Shown here piece after piece: positions 15,190 to 23,524 of a stretch of 32,389 bases of DNA (the first letter of the stretch is position 1; every line of letters begins with the position of its first letter). This DNA is from Syntrophorhabdus sp. PtaB.Bin047 (GTDB lineage Bacteria > Desulfobacterota > Syntrophorhabdia > Syntrophorhabdales > Syntrophorhabdaceae): assembly GCA_002067235.1 (NCBI GenBank), contig MVQP01000028.1, positions 1 to 32,389 on the forward strand, written 5' to 3'. Made by a program: the position numbers and the translations under genes. The notes below the pieces were generated by a model. The model had not been told where the DNA came from. It ran no database searches and saw only the letters and a program-made list of their open reading frames with translations.

Positions 15190-15344
15190 TGCAGTTATCC
15201 TTTAATTGGTGTTTTTTTCAATATTTTTGTGGTAATATAAGGCAAGTTGTTTGTATCCTCTCAGCTTTGCCATGATCCAACAAGAAGAAAATGGTCGAAT
15301 GCCGGGCGGGCATAAGCGGCGCAATATTATTTTACGGAGAGTGC

Positions 15345-16556
15345 ATGCAGGAAACGAGATTCGAAAAGTTACATCTGTCCAAAATGGTGCAAAAGGCCCT
15401 GGACACCATGGGGTTCAGCGAATTGAGCCCCATCCAGGAGCAATCAATACCCCTTGTTCTTGAAGGCATGGACATCATAGGCCAGGCACAGACCGGCACG
15501 GGGAAGACGGCCGCTTTTGGCATTCCCCTCATCGAGCTCCTCGACGCGAGGACAAGGCAGACGGACGCCCTTATCCTCTGCCCGACCCGTGAGCTGGCGG
15601 TTCAGGTGGCGGGTGAGCTGAGAAAACTGGCGCGGTACAGGAAGGACATCATTATTGCCCCCGTTTACGGGGGGCAATCCATTCGGACCCAGATCGCAAG
15701 CCTGAAGAAGGGGGTCCACATCGTGGTCGGAACCCCGGGCAGGATGATCGACCATATGAGACGCAGGACGATCAAGCTGGGGACCGTTACGAAGGTCGTG
15801 CTCGATGAGGCCGACGAGATGCTCAACATGGGGTTCCTCGAGGATATCGAGACCATCCTCGACGCGACATCCCCGAACCGGCAGACCCTTCTTTTTTCCG
15901 CGACCATGCCGGAGAGCATCCGAAGGCTCGCGGCAAAGTATCAGAAGAACCCTTCCGTCGTGAGAGTTGTCGGTGAAGAGCTGACAGTGGCGGAGGTGGA
16001 GCAGAGCTATATCGAGGTGCGGCCCGGCAGGAAGCTCAATCTCCTCCGGAAGGTTGTAGATACGTACAATTTCTCTTCATCTCTCGTCTTCTGCAACACG
16101 AAGAGGTGTGTCGACCAGGTGGCGCGTGATCTCAAGGCCCTGGGTTATGACACGGAGGCCATCCACGGTGACCTGGCGCAGTCTCAGAGGGACCGGGTGA
16201 TGTCGAAGTTCCGGAAAGGCCATTCCACCATTCTCGTCGCCACCGATGTCGCGGCCCGCGGAATAGATGTGAACGATGTCGAGGCCGTCATCAACTATGA
16301 TGTCCCCCGCGATGACGAGTATTATGTTCACAGGATAGGCAGGACCGCCAGGATGGGAAAGACGGGACATGCCTTCACGCTGGTGCTCCCCACGGAGATG
16401 GGCAAGCTCAGAGACATACAGGCCTACGCGAAGACAGAGATAAAGCGCCACGCCCCCCTGTCCCCCGAGGATGAGTTCACCATGGCGGTGAAGGTGGTAA
16501 GCAAGCGGCGGACCACGTACAAGCTGTCGGGAAGGGGACACGTCAGAAGGTCCTGA
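15345..16556 (+). CDS. DEAD-box ATP-dependent RNA helicase
   Basis: A 403-aa protein with the complete DEAD-box core: Q motif (SELSPIQEQSIP), Walker A AQTGTGKT, PTRELA, TPGR, DEADEML, SATMP, then helicase-C motifs VFCNTK, ATDVAARGIDV and HRIGRTARMG. It lacks the long C-terminal RNA-binding tail of DeaD/CsdA and ends in a short basic tail (SKRRTTYKLSGRGHVRRS), more like RhlE-type proteins. It would remodel RNA in ribosome assembly or decay. The ATG at 15345 follows ACGGAGA and is chosen over an earlier in-frame ATG at 15291. The leader is over 100 bases if TAATAT at 15233 is the -10; such leaders are common for cold-induced helicases, but that is inference. Confidence 0.93.
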   Translation: MQETRFEKLHLSKMVQKALDTMGFSELSPIQEQSIPLVLEGMDIIGQAQTGTGKTAAFGIPLIELLDARTRQTDALILCPTRELAVQVAGELRKLARYRKDIIIAPVYGGQSIRTQIASLKKGVHIVVGTPGRMIDHMRRRTIKLGTVTKVVLDEADEMLNMGFLEDIETILDATSPNRQTLLFSATMPESIRRLAAKYQKNPSVVRVVGEELTVAEVEQSYIEVRPGRKLNLLRKVVDTYNFSSSLVFCNTKRCVDQVARDLKALGYDTEAIHGDLAQSQRDRVMSKFRKGHSTILVATDVAARGIDVNDVEAVINYDVPRDDEYYVHRIGRTARMGKTGHAFTLVLPTEMGKLRDIQAYAKTEIKRHAPLSPEDEFTMAVKVVSKRRTTYKLSGRGHVRRS

Positions 16557-16614
16557 CAGGGGGGGAAGGCAGCCAGGCCGCGACGACAGGCTCGCCGGCA
16601 GGCACCGTGAGCCC

Positions 16615-16633
16615 GGGGCCACGCACCGGCCCC
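16615..16633 (+). terminator. Possible terminator hairpin after the helicase
   Basis: GGGGCC / GGCCCC with a 7-base loop, 59 bases past the helicase stop. Only TT follows, so it is a weak intrinsic terminator at best. It abuts the next promoter. Confidence 0.35.
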
Positions 16634-16662
16634 TTGACGAATATCGGGACTTCTTTTATTAT
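16634..16662 (+). promoter_or_regulatory. Sigma-70 promoter of the sensor kinase
   Basis: TTGACG (16634-16639), 17-base spacer, TATTAT (16657-16662); both hexamers are one base from consensus. The leader would be about 55 bases. Confidence 0.7.
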
Positions 16663-16723
16663 TTCATTATTGTCCTATGCTTTATTGCCGTTTCTTTGAA
16701 CTCGTCGGTTCATAGGATGCAGG

Positions 16724-18862
16724 GTGAAATACCGATACTGGCTCGTTCTTTTCCTGTGTGTTATCCTCCTTTGCGCAGTGCTTTTTGGCCTCTTCTATAA
16801 CGAGGCCAAAAAGGACGCCATCCGCAACCTTAACGATCAGCAGCTTCTCATCGCCCGTCAGACAAAGAAGGGCATCGAAGAGTTCTTCCGCTTCCATACG
16901 GGAATGCTCGTCAGGAACGCCGCACAGGGACACATGGTGATCTTTGACAGCGAGGGCAGGATGAGCATGCAGACGCTGTACAAGGCCCTGTCTGACACCG
17001 TCGTGGCCGTCACCAGGGTCGATGCGGCGGGCCGTATCGTGCATACCGTTCCCTACAACCGAAGGAGCATCGGTCAGGACATCTCCCGTCAGTCCCACAT
17101 CAGGGAGATCATGACGACGCACAAGCCTGTGCTGAGCGACGTCTTCACAGCGGTGCAGGGTTTCAGGGCAGTCGCGCTCCACGTGCCTGTCTTCGAGGGA
17201 GGGGTGTTCAGAGGGAGCCTCGGTGTTCTCATCCGCTTCGAGAGTATCGCGAGGGGCTATCTCGAAGACATACGGATCGGCGGTGACGGGTACGCCTGGC
17301 TTGTCACGAAGGAGGGGATCGAGCTCTATTGCCCGGTGCCGGGCCACATCGGAAGGTCGGTGTTCGAGAACTGCAAGGACTTTCCGTCCATCATCGCCAT
17401 GGCGCGGGAGATGATAAAGGGCAGGCAGGGTACAACCACGTACGAATACAATATGATCCGGGGCAAAACGGTGATGACAGGGGTGAAACATGCCGTGTAT
17501 CTGCCCATCAACGTGGTCAATACCTACTGGTCCATCGTTGTGGCCACGCCCGACGGGGAGGTGGTCGGGGCGGTGGCAAGGTTCAGGACGAGACTGCTTA
17601 TCATCTTTGGCATCCTTATCGTCTTCGGCGTCCCATCGTCCTATTTCGGAGCACGGGCCTGGAGGATCCTGGCGGAAGAGAAGAAACGAAAAGAAGCGGA
17701 GGACTCTCTCAGGGAGAGTGAAGAGCGCTACAGAACCCTTTTTGACACCTTCGGTGATGCCCTGTTCGTCCTTTCGACCGACCTGACCCTCATCGACGTG
17801 AATCCGGCGGCGATGCGGATGTTTGGTATTCCCGACAAGGAAGAATTCATGAAGCTGAAGGTGACCGACGGGTCACCGGAGTATCAGCCGGACGGTTCCC
17901 CGTCCGTCGTCAAGGCAATGGAAATGGCGGATGTCGCACTGAGGAAAGGGCTGCATTTCTTCGAGTGGACCCACAGGAGAACGGACGGGACAGAGTTTCC
18001 CACCCACGTCCTGCTCTCCAGAATGACCTATCGGGGGAAAGAGGTGCTCCAGGCATCGGTCAGGGACATCAGCGCGCAGCGGGCGGCCGAGAAGGACCGG
18101 CTGGAAATGGAAAAGAAGATCCTCCATTCCCAGAAACTCGAGAGCCTCGGGGTGCTGGCGGGCGGGTTGGCCCATGAGTTCAACAACATTCTCACCGTCA
18201 TCCAGGCAGGACTCGAGATCGCGCAGATGGAGGTGAAGAATGGACTGCCCGTCACGACCTCTTATATTGATGGGGCCCTTGATGCGTCAAAGAAGGCTGC
18301 CGACCTCACTGCCAAGATGCTGGCCTACGCGGGCAAATCCGTCATCTCCGTGAAGAAGAAGGTTGATGTAAACGGGGTCATGCAGACGGGCCTTGCCCTG
18401 TGCGCGACATCTGCCGGTGACAATGTCGAGATGCGTTTCGATGGAGCGTCAGACCTTCCCGGGATCAATGCCGACGCCAATCAGATACAGCAGGTGGTCA
18501 TAAACCTGATCACGAATTCCCTCGAGGCCATAGGGTCAAATAAGGGGTCCATCGCAGTGAGAACCGGTGTCGAGGATTGTGACGAGGAGCGTCTGAAGGC
18601 AAATGCGGTGGAGGAGAGCCAGTGTGTGCCAGGACGGTTTGTCTTTCTCGAGGTGACCGACACGGGCTGCGGGATTGATGAGGCTGCCCGGAAGCTTCTT
18701 TTTCGAGCCCTTCTACACCACGAGATTCCTGGGCAGGGGTCTCGGCCTGCCGGCCATACTCGGGATAGTCCGGGCTCACAATGGCGCCATCTTCCTGGAC
18801 AGTGCCCTGAACAGGGGAACGACGGTCCGGGTTCTGTTTCCAGCAGGGGAGTAAGATCGTAA
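16724..18862 (+). CDS. Cache-PAS sensor histidine kinase, frameshifted near the 3' end
   Basis: Membrane sensor kinase of 712 aa as read. Order: transmembrane helix (about 5-27), periplasmic dCache domain (about 35-280), second helix (about 287-308), PAS domain (about 328-450), a phosphoacceptor helix with H484 in GGLAHEFNNILTV, and the ATPase domain with N box (VVINLITNSLEAI) and G1 box DTGCGI (near 646). After residue 658 the open frame becomes anomalous (RALLHHEIPG...). Removing one T from the T5 run at 18699-18703 restores FEPFYTTRFLGRGLGLPAILGI, the expected F and G2 boxes, ending at 18854. The open frame therefore lacks a functional ATP lid. It may be a sequencing error, a recent mutation or slippage. 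GTG start at 16724 after AGGA. No response regulator is adjacent. Confidence 0.88.
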   Translation: MKYRYWLVLFLCVILLCAVLFGLFYNEAKKDAIRNLNDQQLLIARQTKKGIEEFFRFHTGMLVRNAAQGHMVIFDSEGRMSMQTLYKALSDTVVAVTRVDAAGRIVHTVPYNRRSIGQDISRQSHIREIMTTHKPVLSDVFTAVQGFRAVALHVPVFEGGVFRGSLGVLIRFESIARGYLEDIRIGGDGYAWLVTKEGIELYCPVPGHIGRSVFENCKDFPSIIAMAREMIKGRQGTTTYEYNMIRGKTVMTGVKHAVYLPINVVNTYWSIVVATPDGEVVGAVARFRTRLLIIFGILIVFGVPSSYFGARAWRILAEEKKRKEAEDSLRESEERYRTLFDTFGDALFVLSTDLTLIDVNPAAMRMFGIPDKEEFMKLKVTDGSPEYQPDGSPSVVKAMEMADVALRKGLHFFEWTHRRTDGTEFPTHVLLSRMTYRGKEVLQASVRDISAQRAAEKDRLEMEKKILHSQKLESLGVLAGGLAHEFNNILTVIQAGLEIAQMEVKNGLPVTTSYIDGALDASKKAADLTAKMLAYAGKSVISVKKKVDVNGVMQTGLALCATSAGDNVEMRFDGASDLPGINADANQIQQVVINLITNSLEAIGSNKGSIAVRTGVEDCDEERLKANAVEESQCVPGRFVFLEVTDTGCGIDEAARKLLFRALLHHEIPGQGSRPAGHTRDSPGSQWRHLPGQCPEQGNDGPGSVSSRGVRS

Positions 18863-18948
18863 GGCGCAAGACGTGGGGAGGCAGGAAATGCTGTCTTTCC
18901 CGGTCGTCCAACGTAAAATGCCGAAGGTGGAACCTGGAGCGCGACGGC

Positions 18949-20058
18949 CTAAGCCTTGCGCAGCTCCCCGAAGATGTCCCGGTATCGTATTTCCTTGTTG
19001 GAGAGTCGTGTGAGGGCGCGGATGACCCTGGCCTTCTTGTAGAAGAATGACGGCGACGCGTAGAAGATGTCAAAGCACCATCGTGCATAGCCGTAGTCCT
19101 TCGTGATGCGCTTCCTCGCTTCCCTGGTGTATCTTTGAGATAAGCGGCCCTTTTCTCGCAGTTCCTCAAGGACTATTTCGGCGGCGATGGCCGCACTCAG
19201 CACGGCGTAGTATATGCCTTCCCCGCTGAAGGGATCGACGAGGTGGGCGGAATCTCCTATAAGACATATCCTGTGCGTGTTCATGGACTCCGAGTCTCTG
19301 CAGAAAGGGATGAACCAGCCTCTGCGCTCGCTCTCTCCGGCCTCTTTCAGGAAATCGAAGCGGTCCCTGAACTGGCGGTAGAGGGAGACGAGGCCGGGCA
19401 TGCGTGCGCGGGTGGTGCCTATGCCCACGGAGAAATGGTCCTTCTTCGGAAAGACCCAACCGTATCCCCTGGGTATGAAACCAAACCCGAAGACCGCCCT
19501 GTCACCGTGCTGTTCGAGAACACTGCTGTCGCGGGGATAAACCTCCGCCTCCAGGGCAACGCCGCCATAGCCCCTCCCAAGCCCGGCACCGCCGGCGACG
19601 ACGCTTCGCGCGCCATCGGCACCGACGACGATGGGAGCGGAGATCTCGTCACCCCTGTCGGTAACGACCGTCACGCTCCTCGTGGATTCCCGCACAGAGA
19701 TGACCTTTGTCTTCTCGGCGAGGACCGCTCCGGCGTCGACCGCCTGCTTGACGAGATGATGGTCGAATTCCCTGCGCGACACCATATCGACCGCCATGCC
19801 GTCGGGATACCAGGTGCTGTCTTCCTTTTCATCGCGGCTGAGGAAGGTGATTCCCCTCACCGTCCGTTCGACCAATGCGCTATGGTCGAAGTCCAGGAGG
19901 TGCCGTATCGCCGGGGTGACGCCGCCTCCGCACACCTTGGCCCTGGGAAAAGACTCCTTTTCGATGAGAAGGGTTTTGAATCCCCCGAGCGCGCTCTTCC
20001 GGGCAAATGTCGCGCCTCCCGGTCCGGCGCCAACGATTACGCAATCGTATCGGTCCAT
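18949..20058 (-). CDS. Geranylgeranyl-reductase-family FAD-dependent oxidoreductase
   Basis: A 369-aa flavoprotein. It opens with an FAD-binding Rossmann motif VIVGAGPGGATFARKSALGG (residues 8-27), has the family motif KVCGGGVTP near 41-49, the middle VVGADGARS, and the second FAD motif CLIGDSAHLVDPFSGEGIYYA. Relatives reduce isoprenoid double bonds (geranylgeranyl groups of archaeal lipids, chlorophyll or quinone side chains) or act as uncharacterised oxidoreductases. The substrate here is unknown. Length and motifs are complete. The ATG at 20058 has only a weak ribosome site. The gene diverges from the aromatic-reductase region. Confidence 0.85.
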   Translation of the reverse strand: MDRYDCVIVGAGPGGATFARKSALGGFKTLLIEKESFPRAKVCGGGVTPAIRHLLDFDHSALVERTVRGITFLSRDEKEDSTWYPDGMAVDMVSRREFDHHLVKQAVDAGAVLAEKTKVISVRESTRSVTVVTDRGDEISAPIVVGADGARSVVAGGAGLGRGYGGVALEAEVYPRDSSVLEQHGDRAVFGFGFIPRGYGWVFPKKDHFSVGIGTTRARMPGLVSLYRQFRDRFDFLKEAGESERRGWFIPFCRDSESMNTHRICLIGDSAHLVDPFSGEGIYYAVLSAAIAAEIVLEELREKGRLSQRYTREARKRITKDYGYARWCFDIFYASPSFFYKKARVIRALTRLSNKEIRYRDIFGELRKA

Positions 20059-20233
20059 AGTGAATGACAGCTAACAGTAACGACCCGAAATCTTCCCGTT
20101 CCTATGCAACGATTATAGAGTAGCGAGCGTGCTTTTTCAAGAGATTCGTCGGAACCGCAGTCGGAGCTGGCGATGGCGGCCAGGCGCGGCTCGGGACGGG
20201 GACGGCCGCACCCTCGCATGCCCGGTCGGTCAT

Positions 20234-20310
20234 ATACTGACATATATTGCAGAAATGAAGAATCCCTGACGTATGTGTCAGTATCTTTCTGTCGTATGCG
20301 ATAGGATACG
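20234..20310 (+). promoter_or_regulatory. Upstream dyads, candidate enhancer sites for a sigma-54 activator
   Basis: ATACTGACATAT (20234-20245) is inverted as ATGTGTCAGTAT (20273-20284, one mismatch). Inside the second copy CTGAC-N6-GTCAG (20266-20281) is itself a perfect palindrome. A further CGTAT-N8-ATACG lies at 20293-20310. They lie about 50-125 bases upstream of the -24 element, the usual place for NtrC-family activator binding. Confidence 0.5.
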
Positions 20311-20357
20311 GTACCCCTGATCGAGAGATGTTTCTGATAATATTGAGGAATCACCTA

Positions 20358-20373
20358 TGGCACAGCCTTTGCT
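20358..20373 (+). promoter_or_regulatory. Sigma-54 (RpoN) promoter
   Basis: TGGCAC-N5-TTGCT, with the GG and GC dinucleotides 10 bases apart. This matches the -24/-12 consensus TGGCACG-N4-TTGCW at all but one base. Transcription would start near 20384, about 113 bases before the 104-aa gene. Confidence 0.8.
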
Positions 20374-20496
20374 TCATTCTATGGAAAGGTGCTGGTTCTG
20401 ACGTGCCCCGGTGGTATCGGGGAGCAGAGCCGGAAGTTGAGGAAGGTTGCTTTTCGGCATGTTTGGATATGCGTTTCGAGCTGGCAGGAGGATGTC

Positions 20497-20811
20497 ATGG
20501 CAAGAGCGTGGTCACTTCAAACAGTCACAAACCTGAAGTTCAGAGAACTGGAAAAAACACTAATCGAGATCTTCGGCTGTATCCCTGTGGATTACAAGCG
20601 GGTTATCAAACTCGATGTAAGGAGAGGGACGCCGATGGTTCAGCCGGAATCCGCTCTTGGCACCCAGGAAAAGGGCATCGTGGAGATCTTCGGTTGCATG
20701 CCTCATGATAAGCATGTGATCGACTTTGACGTGGACAGGAAGAAGAAGGTTATCGTCACAGTCGTCCGCGAAGAGGGCGATGTTTTCCACCGCAGTGTGC
20801 CCTGCGCCTGA
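20497..20811 (+). CDS. 104-aa protein with a duplicated EIFGC motif, unknown function
   Basis: I do not recognise this family. The 104-aa cytoplasmic protein has no signal peptide. It contains two copies of one motif: LIEIFGCIPVDYKRVIKLDV (residues 22-41) and IVEIFGCMPHDKHVIDFDV (61-79). The cysteine is kept in both (C28, C67) and a third lies at C103. The duplicated strand-turn-strand with one cysteine each suggests a small two-lobed domain, perhaps ligand-, metal- or redox-binding; this is inference. The ATG at 20497 follows GGCAGGAGG, which fixes the start within a longer open frame. It is the first gene behind the sigma-54 promoter and precedes bcrC by 157 bases, so a role tied to aromatic-CoA reduction is plausible. 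Confidence 0.75.
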   Translation: MARAWSLQTVTNLKFRELEKTLIEIFGCIPVDYKRVIKLDVRRGTPMVQPESALGTQEKGIVEIFGCMPHDKHVIDFDVDRKKKVIVTVVREEGDVFHRSVPCA

Positions 20812-20814
20812 TTG

Positions 20815-20830
20815 TGTGAAAAGCTTCACA
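20815..20830 (+). promoter_or_regulatory. CRP-type operator upstream of bcrC
   Basis: TGTGA-N6-TCACA, the exact palindromic core bound by Crp-family regulators. It lies between the stop of the 104-aa gene and the -35 element at 20838, centred about 50 bases before the expected start point. The same hairpin could weakly terminate upstream transcripts, but no T tract follows. Confidence 0.5.
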
Positions 20831-20837
20831 TAATTCA

Positions 20838-20866
20838 TTGACAAAGGCATCCCGTTCCGTTAGAAT
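20838..20866 (+). promoter_or_regulatory. Consensus sigma-70 promoter of the bcr cluster
   Basis: TTGACA (20838-20843), 17-base spacer, TAGAAT (20861-20866). The -35 is perfect and the -10 one base off. The start point near 20873 leaves a leader of about 96 bases. Confidence 0.8.
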
Positions 20867-20870
20867 TGTG

Positions 20871-20908
20871 TGCCAAGATTGGCCCACTCTACGAAGCCTG
20901 GCTTGGCA
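20871..20908 (+). promoter_or_regulatory. Inverted repeat at the bcr transcription start
   Basis: TGCCAAG (20871-20877) and CTTGGCA (20902-20908) are perfect 7-bp arms 24 bases apart, at the predicted start point. They could be a repressor site or the base of a leader hairpin. Confidence 0.45.
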
Positions 20909-20968
20909 ATCCCATACACACTAGACCCCGCATCAGTACTACAGCGCCGGGGTGAATAAGGAGTGAAG

Positions 20969-22132
20969 ATGACAGAATTACGAGACGGTAATGGTTTAGC
21001 AGCCGCCGAAAAGCTCTACACCCAGTACGGGTCCAGAGCGAGAGAGCTGAAAGCCTCGGGGAAGAAGGTCATCGGATATTTGTCCGCCCTAGGCCCGGTG
21101 GAGATCATGACGGCGGCGGGTGTCGTGCCCATCAGGCTCAAAGGCAATGTTTCCGAAGCGATCTCGAAGGGAGACGCGTACATGGAGTCCATCGTCTGCC
21201 CATTCGTGCGCAACGTCTTTGATGCCGCAGTCAAGGGCAAGTATGATTTTCTCGACGGCATGGTCCTTCCTCACCAGTGCGATTCCATCGACCGCACCAA
21301 CGAGACCTGGAGCTACACCCTGAAGCTCCCCTACTGGCATTTTCTCAATGTTCCCCACGTAACGGATGATCCTTCGATCACCTTCATGAAGGAGATCCTG
21401 CGGATCTTTATCGGTACCCTGGAGAAATTCACGGGAACGAAGATCACCGACGAGGCGATCGCCAATGCGGTGAAGGCCCACAACGAGAACAGGAAACTCA
21501 TGAGAGAGCTTTACGATCTCAGGAAATCCAATCCTCCCCCTATCTCCGGCACGGAGATGATGAAGGTTCTCGTGGCGGCCATGAGCCTGCCGGTCGATGA
21601 GTCCAGCGCCCTCATCAAGGCGGTGACGAAAGAGGTTAAGGAACGGAAACCCGCAGCAGGAAAGCCGGCGGCGAAACGGATCATGCTTATCGGCGACCAG
21701 ATAGATGACGTTGCCGTCATCGAGGCCATTGAATCGGCGGGAGCCTACCTTGTCATGGAGGATCTTTCGATTGGCGCAAAGATGTACTGGGAAGACGTCG
21801 ACGCCACGGCAGATCCGGTCCAGGGCATCGCGGAGCGTTACCTGAGAAAACTGAAGATACCGACAACCTTTGTTGGTTCGGCGGATACCTACGAAGGCAT
21901 TCTCGACGAACGTTTCGGGCAAATGAAGAAATACGTGAATGAGTTCAAGGTGGACGGAGCCATCCTCTTCATCTACAAGTATTGCGACCCCTACGGATTT
22001 GAAGTACCGGCTATCAAGAGCTACGTCGAAGCGGCAGGAGCGCCCGTGCTCTACCTGGAGGATGAGTATTCCACATCTTCCCTCGCAAGGGTGAAGACCA
22101 GGATCGAGGCGTTCCTCGAAATGATCGCATAA
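20969..22132 (+). CDS. bcrC: Benzoyl-CoA reductase-type subunit C (BcrC/BzdN-like)
   Basis: A 387-aa cytoplasmic iron-sulfur subunit of the 2-hydroxyglutaryl-CoA dehydratase D-component (HgdB/BcrB/BcrC) family. It would form the active-site core with BcrB, reducing benzoyl-CoA to the dienoyl-CoA with electrons driven by ATP hydrolysis in BcrA/BcrD. Family features: GYLSALGPVEIMTAAGVVPIRL, then conserved cysteines C77 (SIVCPFVRN), C104 (LPHQCDSIDRT) and C339 (YKYCDPYGFE), the usual cluster ligands. The ATG at 20969 follows AAGGAG by 5 bases, better than the GTG two codons earlier. It heads four closely spaced genes in order C-B-A-D. A 2-hydroxyacyl-CoA dehydratase or methylbenzoyl-CoA reductase cannot be excluded on sequence alone. 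Confidence 0.8.
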   Translation: MTELRDGNGLAAAEKLYTQYGSRARELKASGKKVIGYLSALGPVEIMTAAGVVPIRLKGNVSEAISKGDAYMESIVCPFVRNVFDAAVKGKYDFLDGMVLPHQCDSIDRTNETWSYTLKLPYWHFLNVPHVTDDPSITFMKEILRIFIGTLEKFTGTKITDEAIANAVKAHNENRKLMRELYDLRKSNPPPISGTEMMKVLVAAMSLPVDESSALIKAVTKEVKERKPAAGKPAAKRIMLIGDQIDDVAVIEAIESAGAYLVMEDLSIGAKMYWEDVDATADPVQGIAERYLRKLKIPTTFVGSADTYEGILDERFGQMKKYVNEFKVDGAILFIYKYCDPYGFEVPAIKSYVEAAGAPVLYLEDEYSTSSLARVKTRIEAFLEMIA

Positions 22133-22152
22133 CTGAGAGAGAGGAGAATCAC

Positions 22153-23484
22153 ATGGCTGAAGAAAAAAAAGGAAGAGCAGTTGCAACGACAACGGCGGCA
22201 AAGATACCGAAATTCGTACGGGGCAACCTGTCTGCAACATTAAAGGCTAAGGAAGAGGGAAAGAAAGTGGCCGCTGCCTTCATCGCCGACGGTCAGGACG
22301 AGATCATGCGGGCGATGGACATCGTTCCCGCCTGGGGCGAGAGCTTCTCCGGGGTCTGCGCCGCGAAACGCGATGCCGAGAAATACCTCCAGAAGGCGGA
22401 ATCGGACAACTTTTCCCGGTCCCTGTGCACCTACGCGACCTGCAACATCGGTTTCGACATGATGCGCGAAGAACTGGGAGGGGTCGCGCCCGAAGGCGCC
22501 CCGTGGGGCGGCATGGCAAGGCCTGACATGATGCTCGGCAACGGCCAGCTCCTCTGCGACCCGCGGTTCAAGTGGCCGCAGGCGACCCAGCACTACCAGA
22601 GGGATGTCCCGGTTTTCGTTACCAACATGTACTACCCGCCGTGGGATCCGAACGTAGATCACCACGACCAGGAAGCCATCTACGTTAAGTATGCGACCGA
22701 GGAACTCCGGGAGACCGTCAAGTTCTGTGAGAAGGTCACGGGCAAGAAGATGGATTGGGACCGCCTTGCGGCGACTGTTGAGCTTTCCGACAAGACATGG
22801 GACCTTTTCATCGACACCTATGAGCTGCGCAAACACATACCAACGCCGATGGACACCGGCGACGCCATGAACACCATGGTTCCCCTCACGTTCAACCTGG
22901 GAACCCAGGAGGCCTACGATTTCTACGTTGACCTCAAAGCGGAACTGGAGCAGAAGATCGCTGACGGCGTGGGTGTTGCCAACCCCGAAAAATACCGGGT
23001 CATCTGGGCCGCCGGCTTGCCGAGCTGGTTCGCCCTGGGAGATTTCCAGTACTTCAACGGCAAGGGCGTTGTCTTCCCCGTGGAAGTGACCTACCGCGGC
23101 TGCGAGAAGATCGAGCGCCTTGACCTGCCGAAAACGAACGACCCGCTGGAACACATCGCCTGGAGATGGGTGAGATACTGGACGCACTGGTACGATGCGG
23201 CAAGAAAGCGCCCGGGTTCGACCCCGAAGGTAGAGCGGATAATAGAGTATATCGAGGACTACAAGTGCGACGGCGCGGTGTTCCATTCCGCCTTCTCATG
23301 CAGAAGCTGGCACGCAGGCATCATGCAGCAGGCCGCCACGCTGAAGAACGTGTACAAGGATCTGCCCATCCTCATCATGGAGGGCGATATTGTTGATATA
23401 AGCTCCTACAACGAGGCAGACACGCACAACAGGATCGATGCCTTTATAGAGACCCTCGCGGCTTACAAGAAGAAACAGGGCTAA
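22153..23484 (+). CDS. bcrB: Benzoyl-CoA reductase-type subunit B (BcrB/BzdO-like)
   Basis: A 443-aa partner of BcrC and second member of the HgdB/BcrB/BcrC family. Its size (about 440 aa) and the pairing with a shorter C subunit match BcrB/BzdO of class I reductases. Conserved cysteines: C92 and C97 (SLCTYATCNIGF), C135 (LLCDPRFKWPQ) and C383 (FHSAFSCRSWHAG); the first and last regions normally hold the [4Fe-4S] cluster. The N-terminal 20 residues (KKGRAVATTTAAK) are low-complexity and probably disordered. The ATG at 22153 follows GAGGAG, 20 bases after the bcrC stop, so translation is coupled or nearly so. It lacks any ATPase motif and depends on the two downstream ATPases for electron transfer. 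Confidence 0.8.
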   Translation: MAEEKKGRAVATTTAAKIPKFVRGNLSATLKAKEEGKKVAAAFIADGQDEIMRAMDIVPAWGESFSGVCAAKRDAEKYLQKAESDNFSRSLCTYATCNIGFDMMREELGGVAPEGAPWGGMARPDMMLGNGQLLCDPRFKWPQATQHYQRDVPVFVTNMYYPPWDPNVDHHDQEAIYVKYATEELRETVKFCEKVTGKKMDWDRLAATVELSDKTWDLFIDTYELRKHIPTPMDTGDAMNTMVPLTFNLGTQEAYDFYVDLKAELEQKIADGVGVANPEKYRVIWAAGLPSWFALGDFQYFNGKGVVFPVEVTYRGCEKIERLDLPKTNDPLEHIAWRWVRYWTHWYDAARKRPGSTPKVERIIEYIEDYKCDGAVFHSAFSCRSWHAGIMQQAATLKNVYKDLPILIMEGDIVDISSYNEADTHNRIDAFIETLAAYKKKQG

Positions 23485-23524
23485 ACCCAGGGGTTTCGCG
23501 AAGATCGTATAGGAGCAGTACCAG

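Larger units (their letters stand above)
20059..20496. other. 438-base regulatory intergenic region before the Bcr locus
   Basis: No gene is supported here. The region holds upstream dyads (20234-20310), a sigma-54 promoter (20358-20373) and a leader of about 110 bases before the 104-aa gene. Confidence 0.7.
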
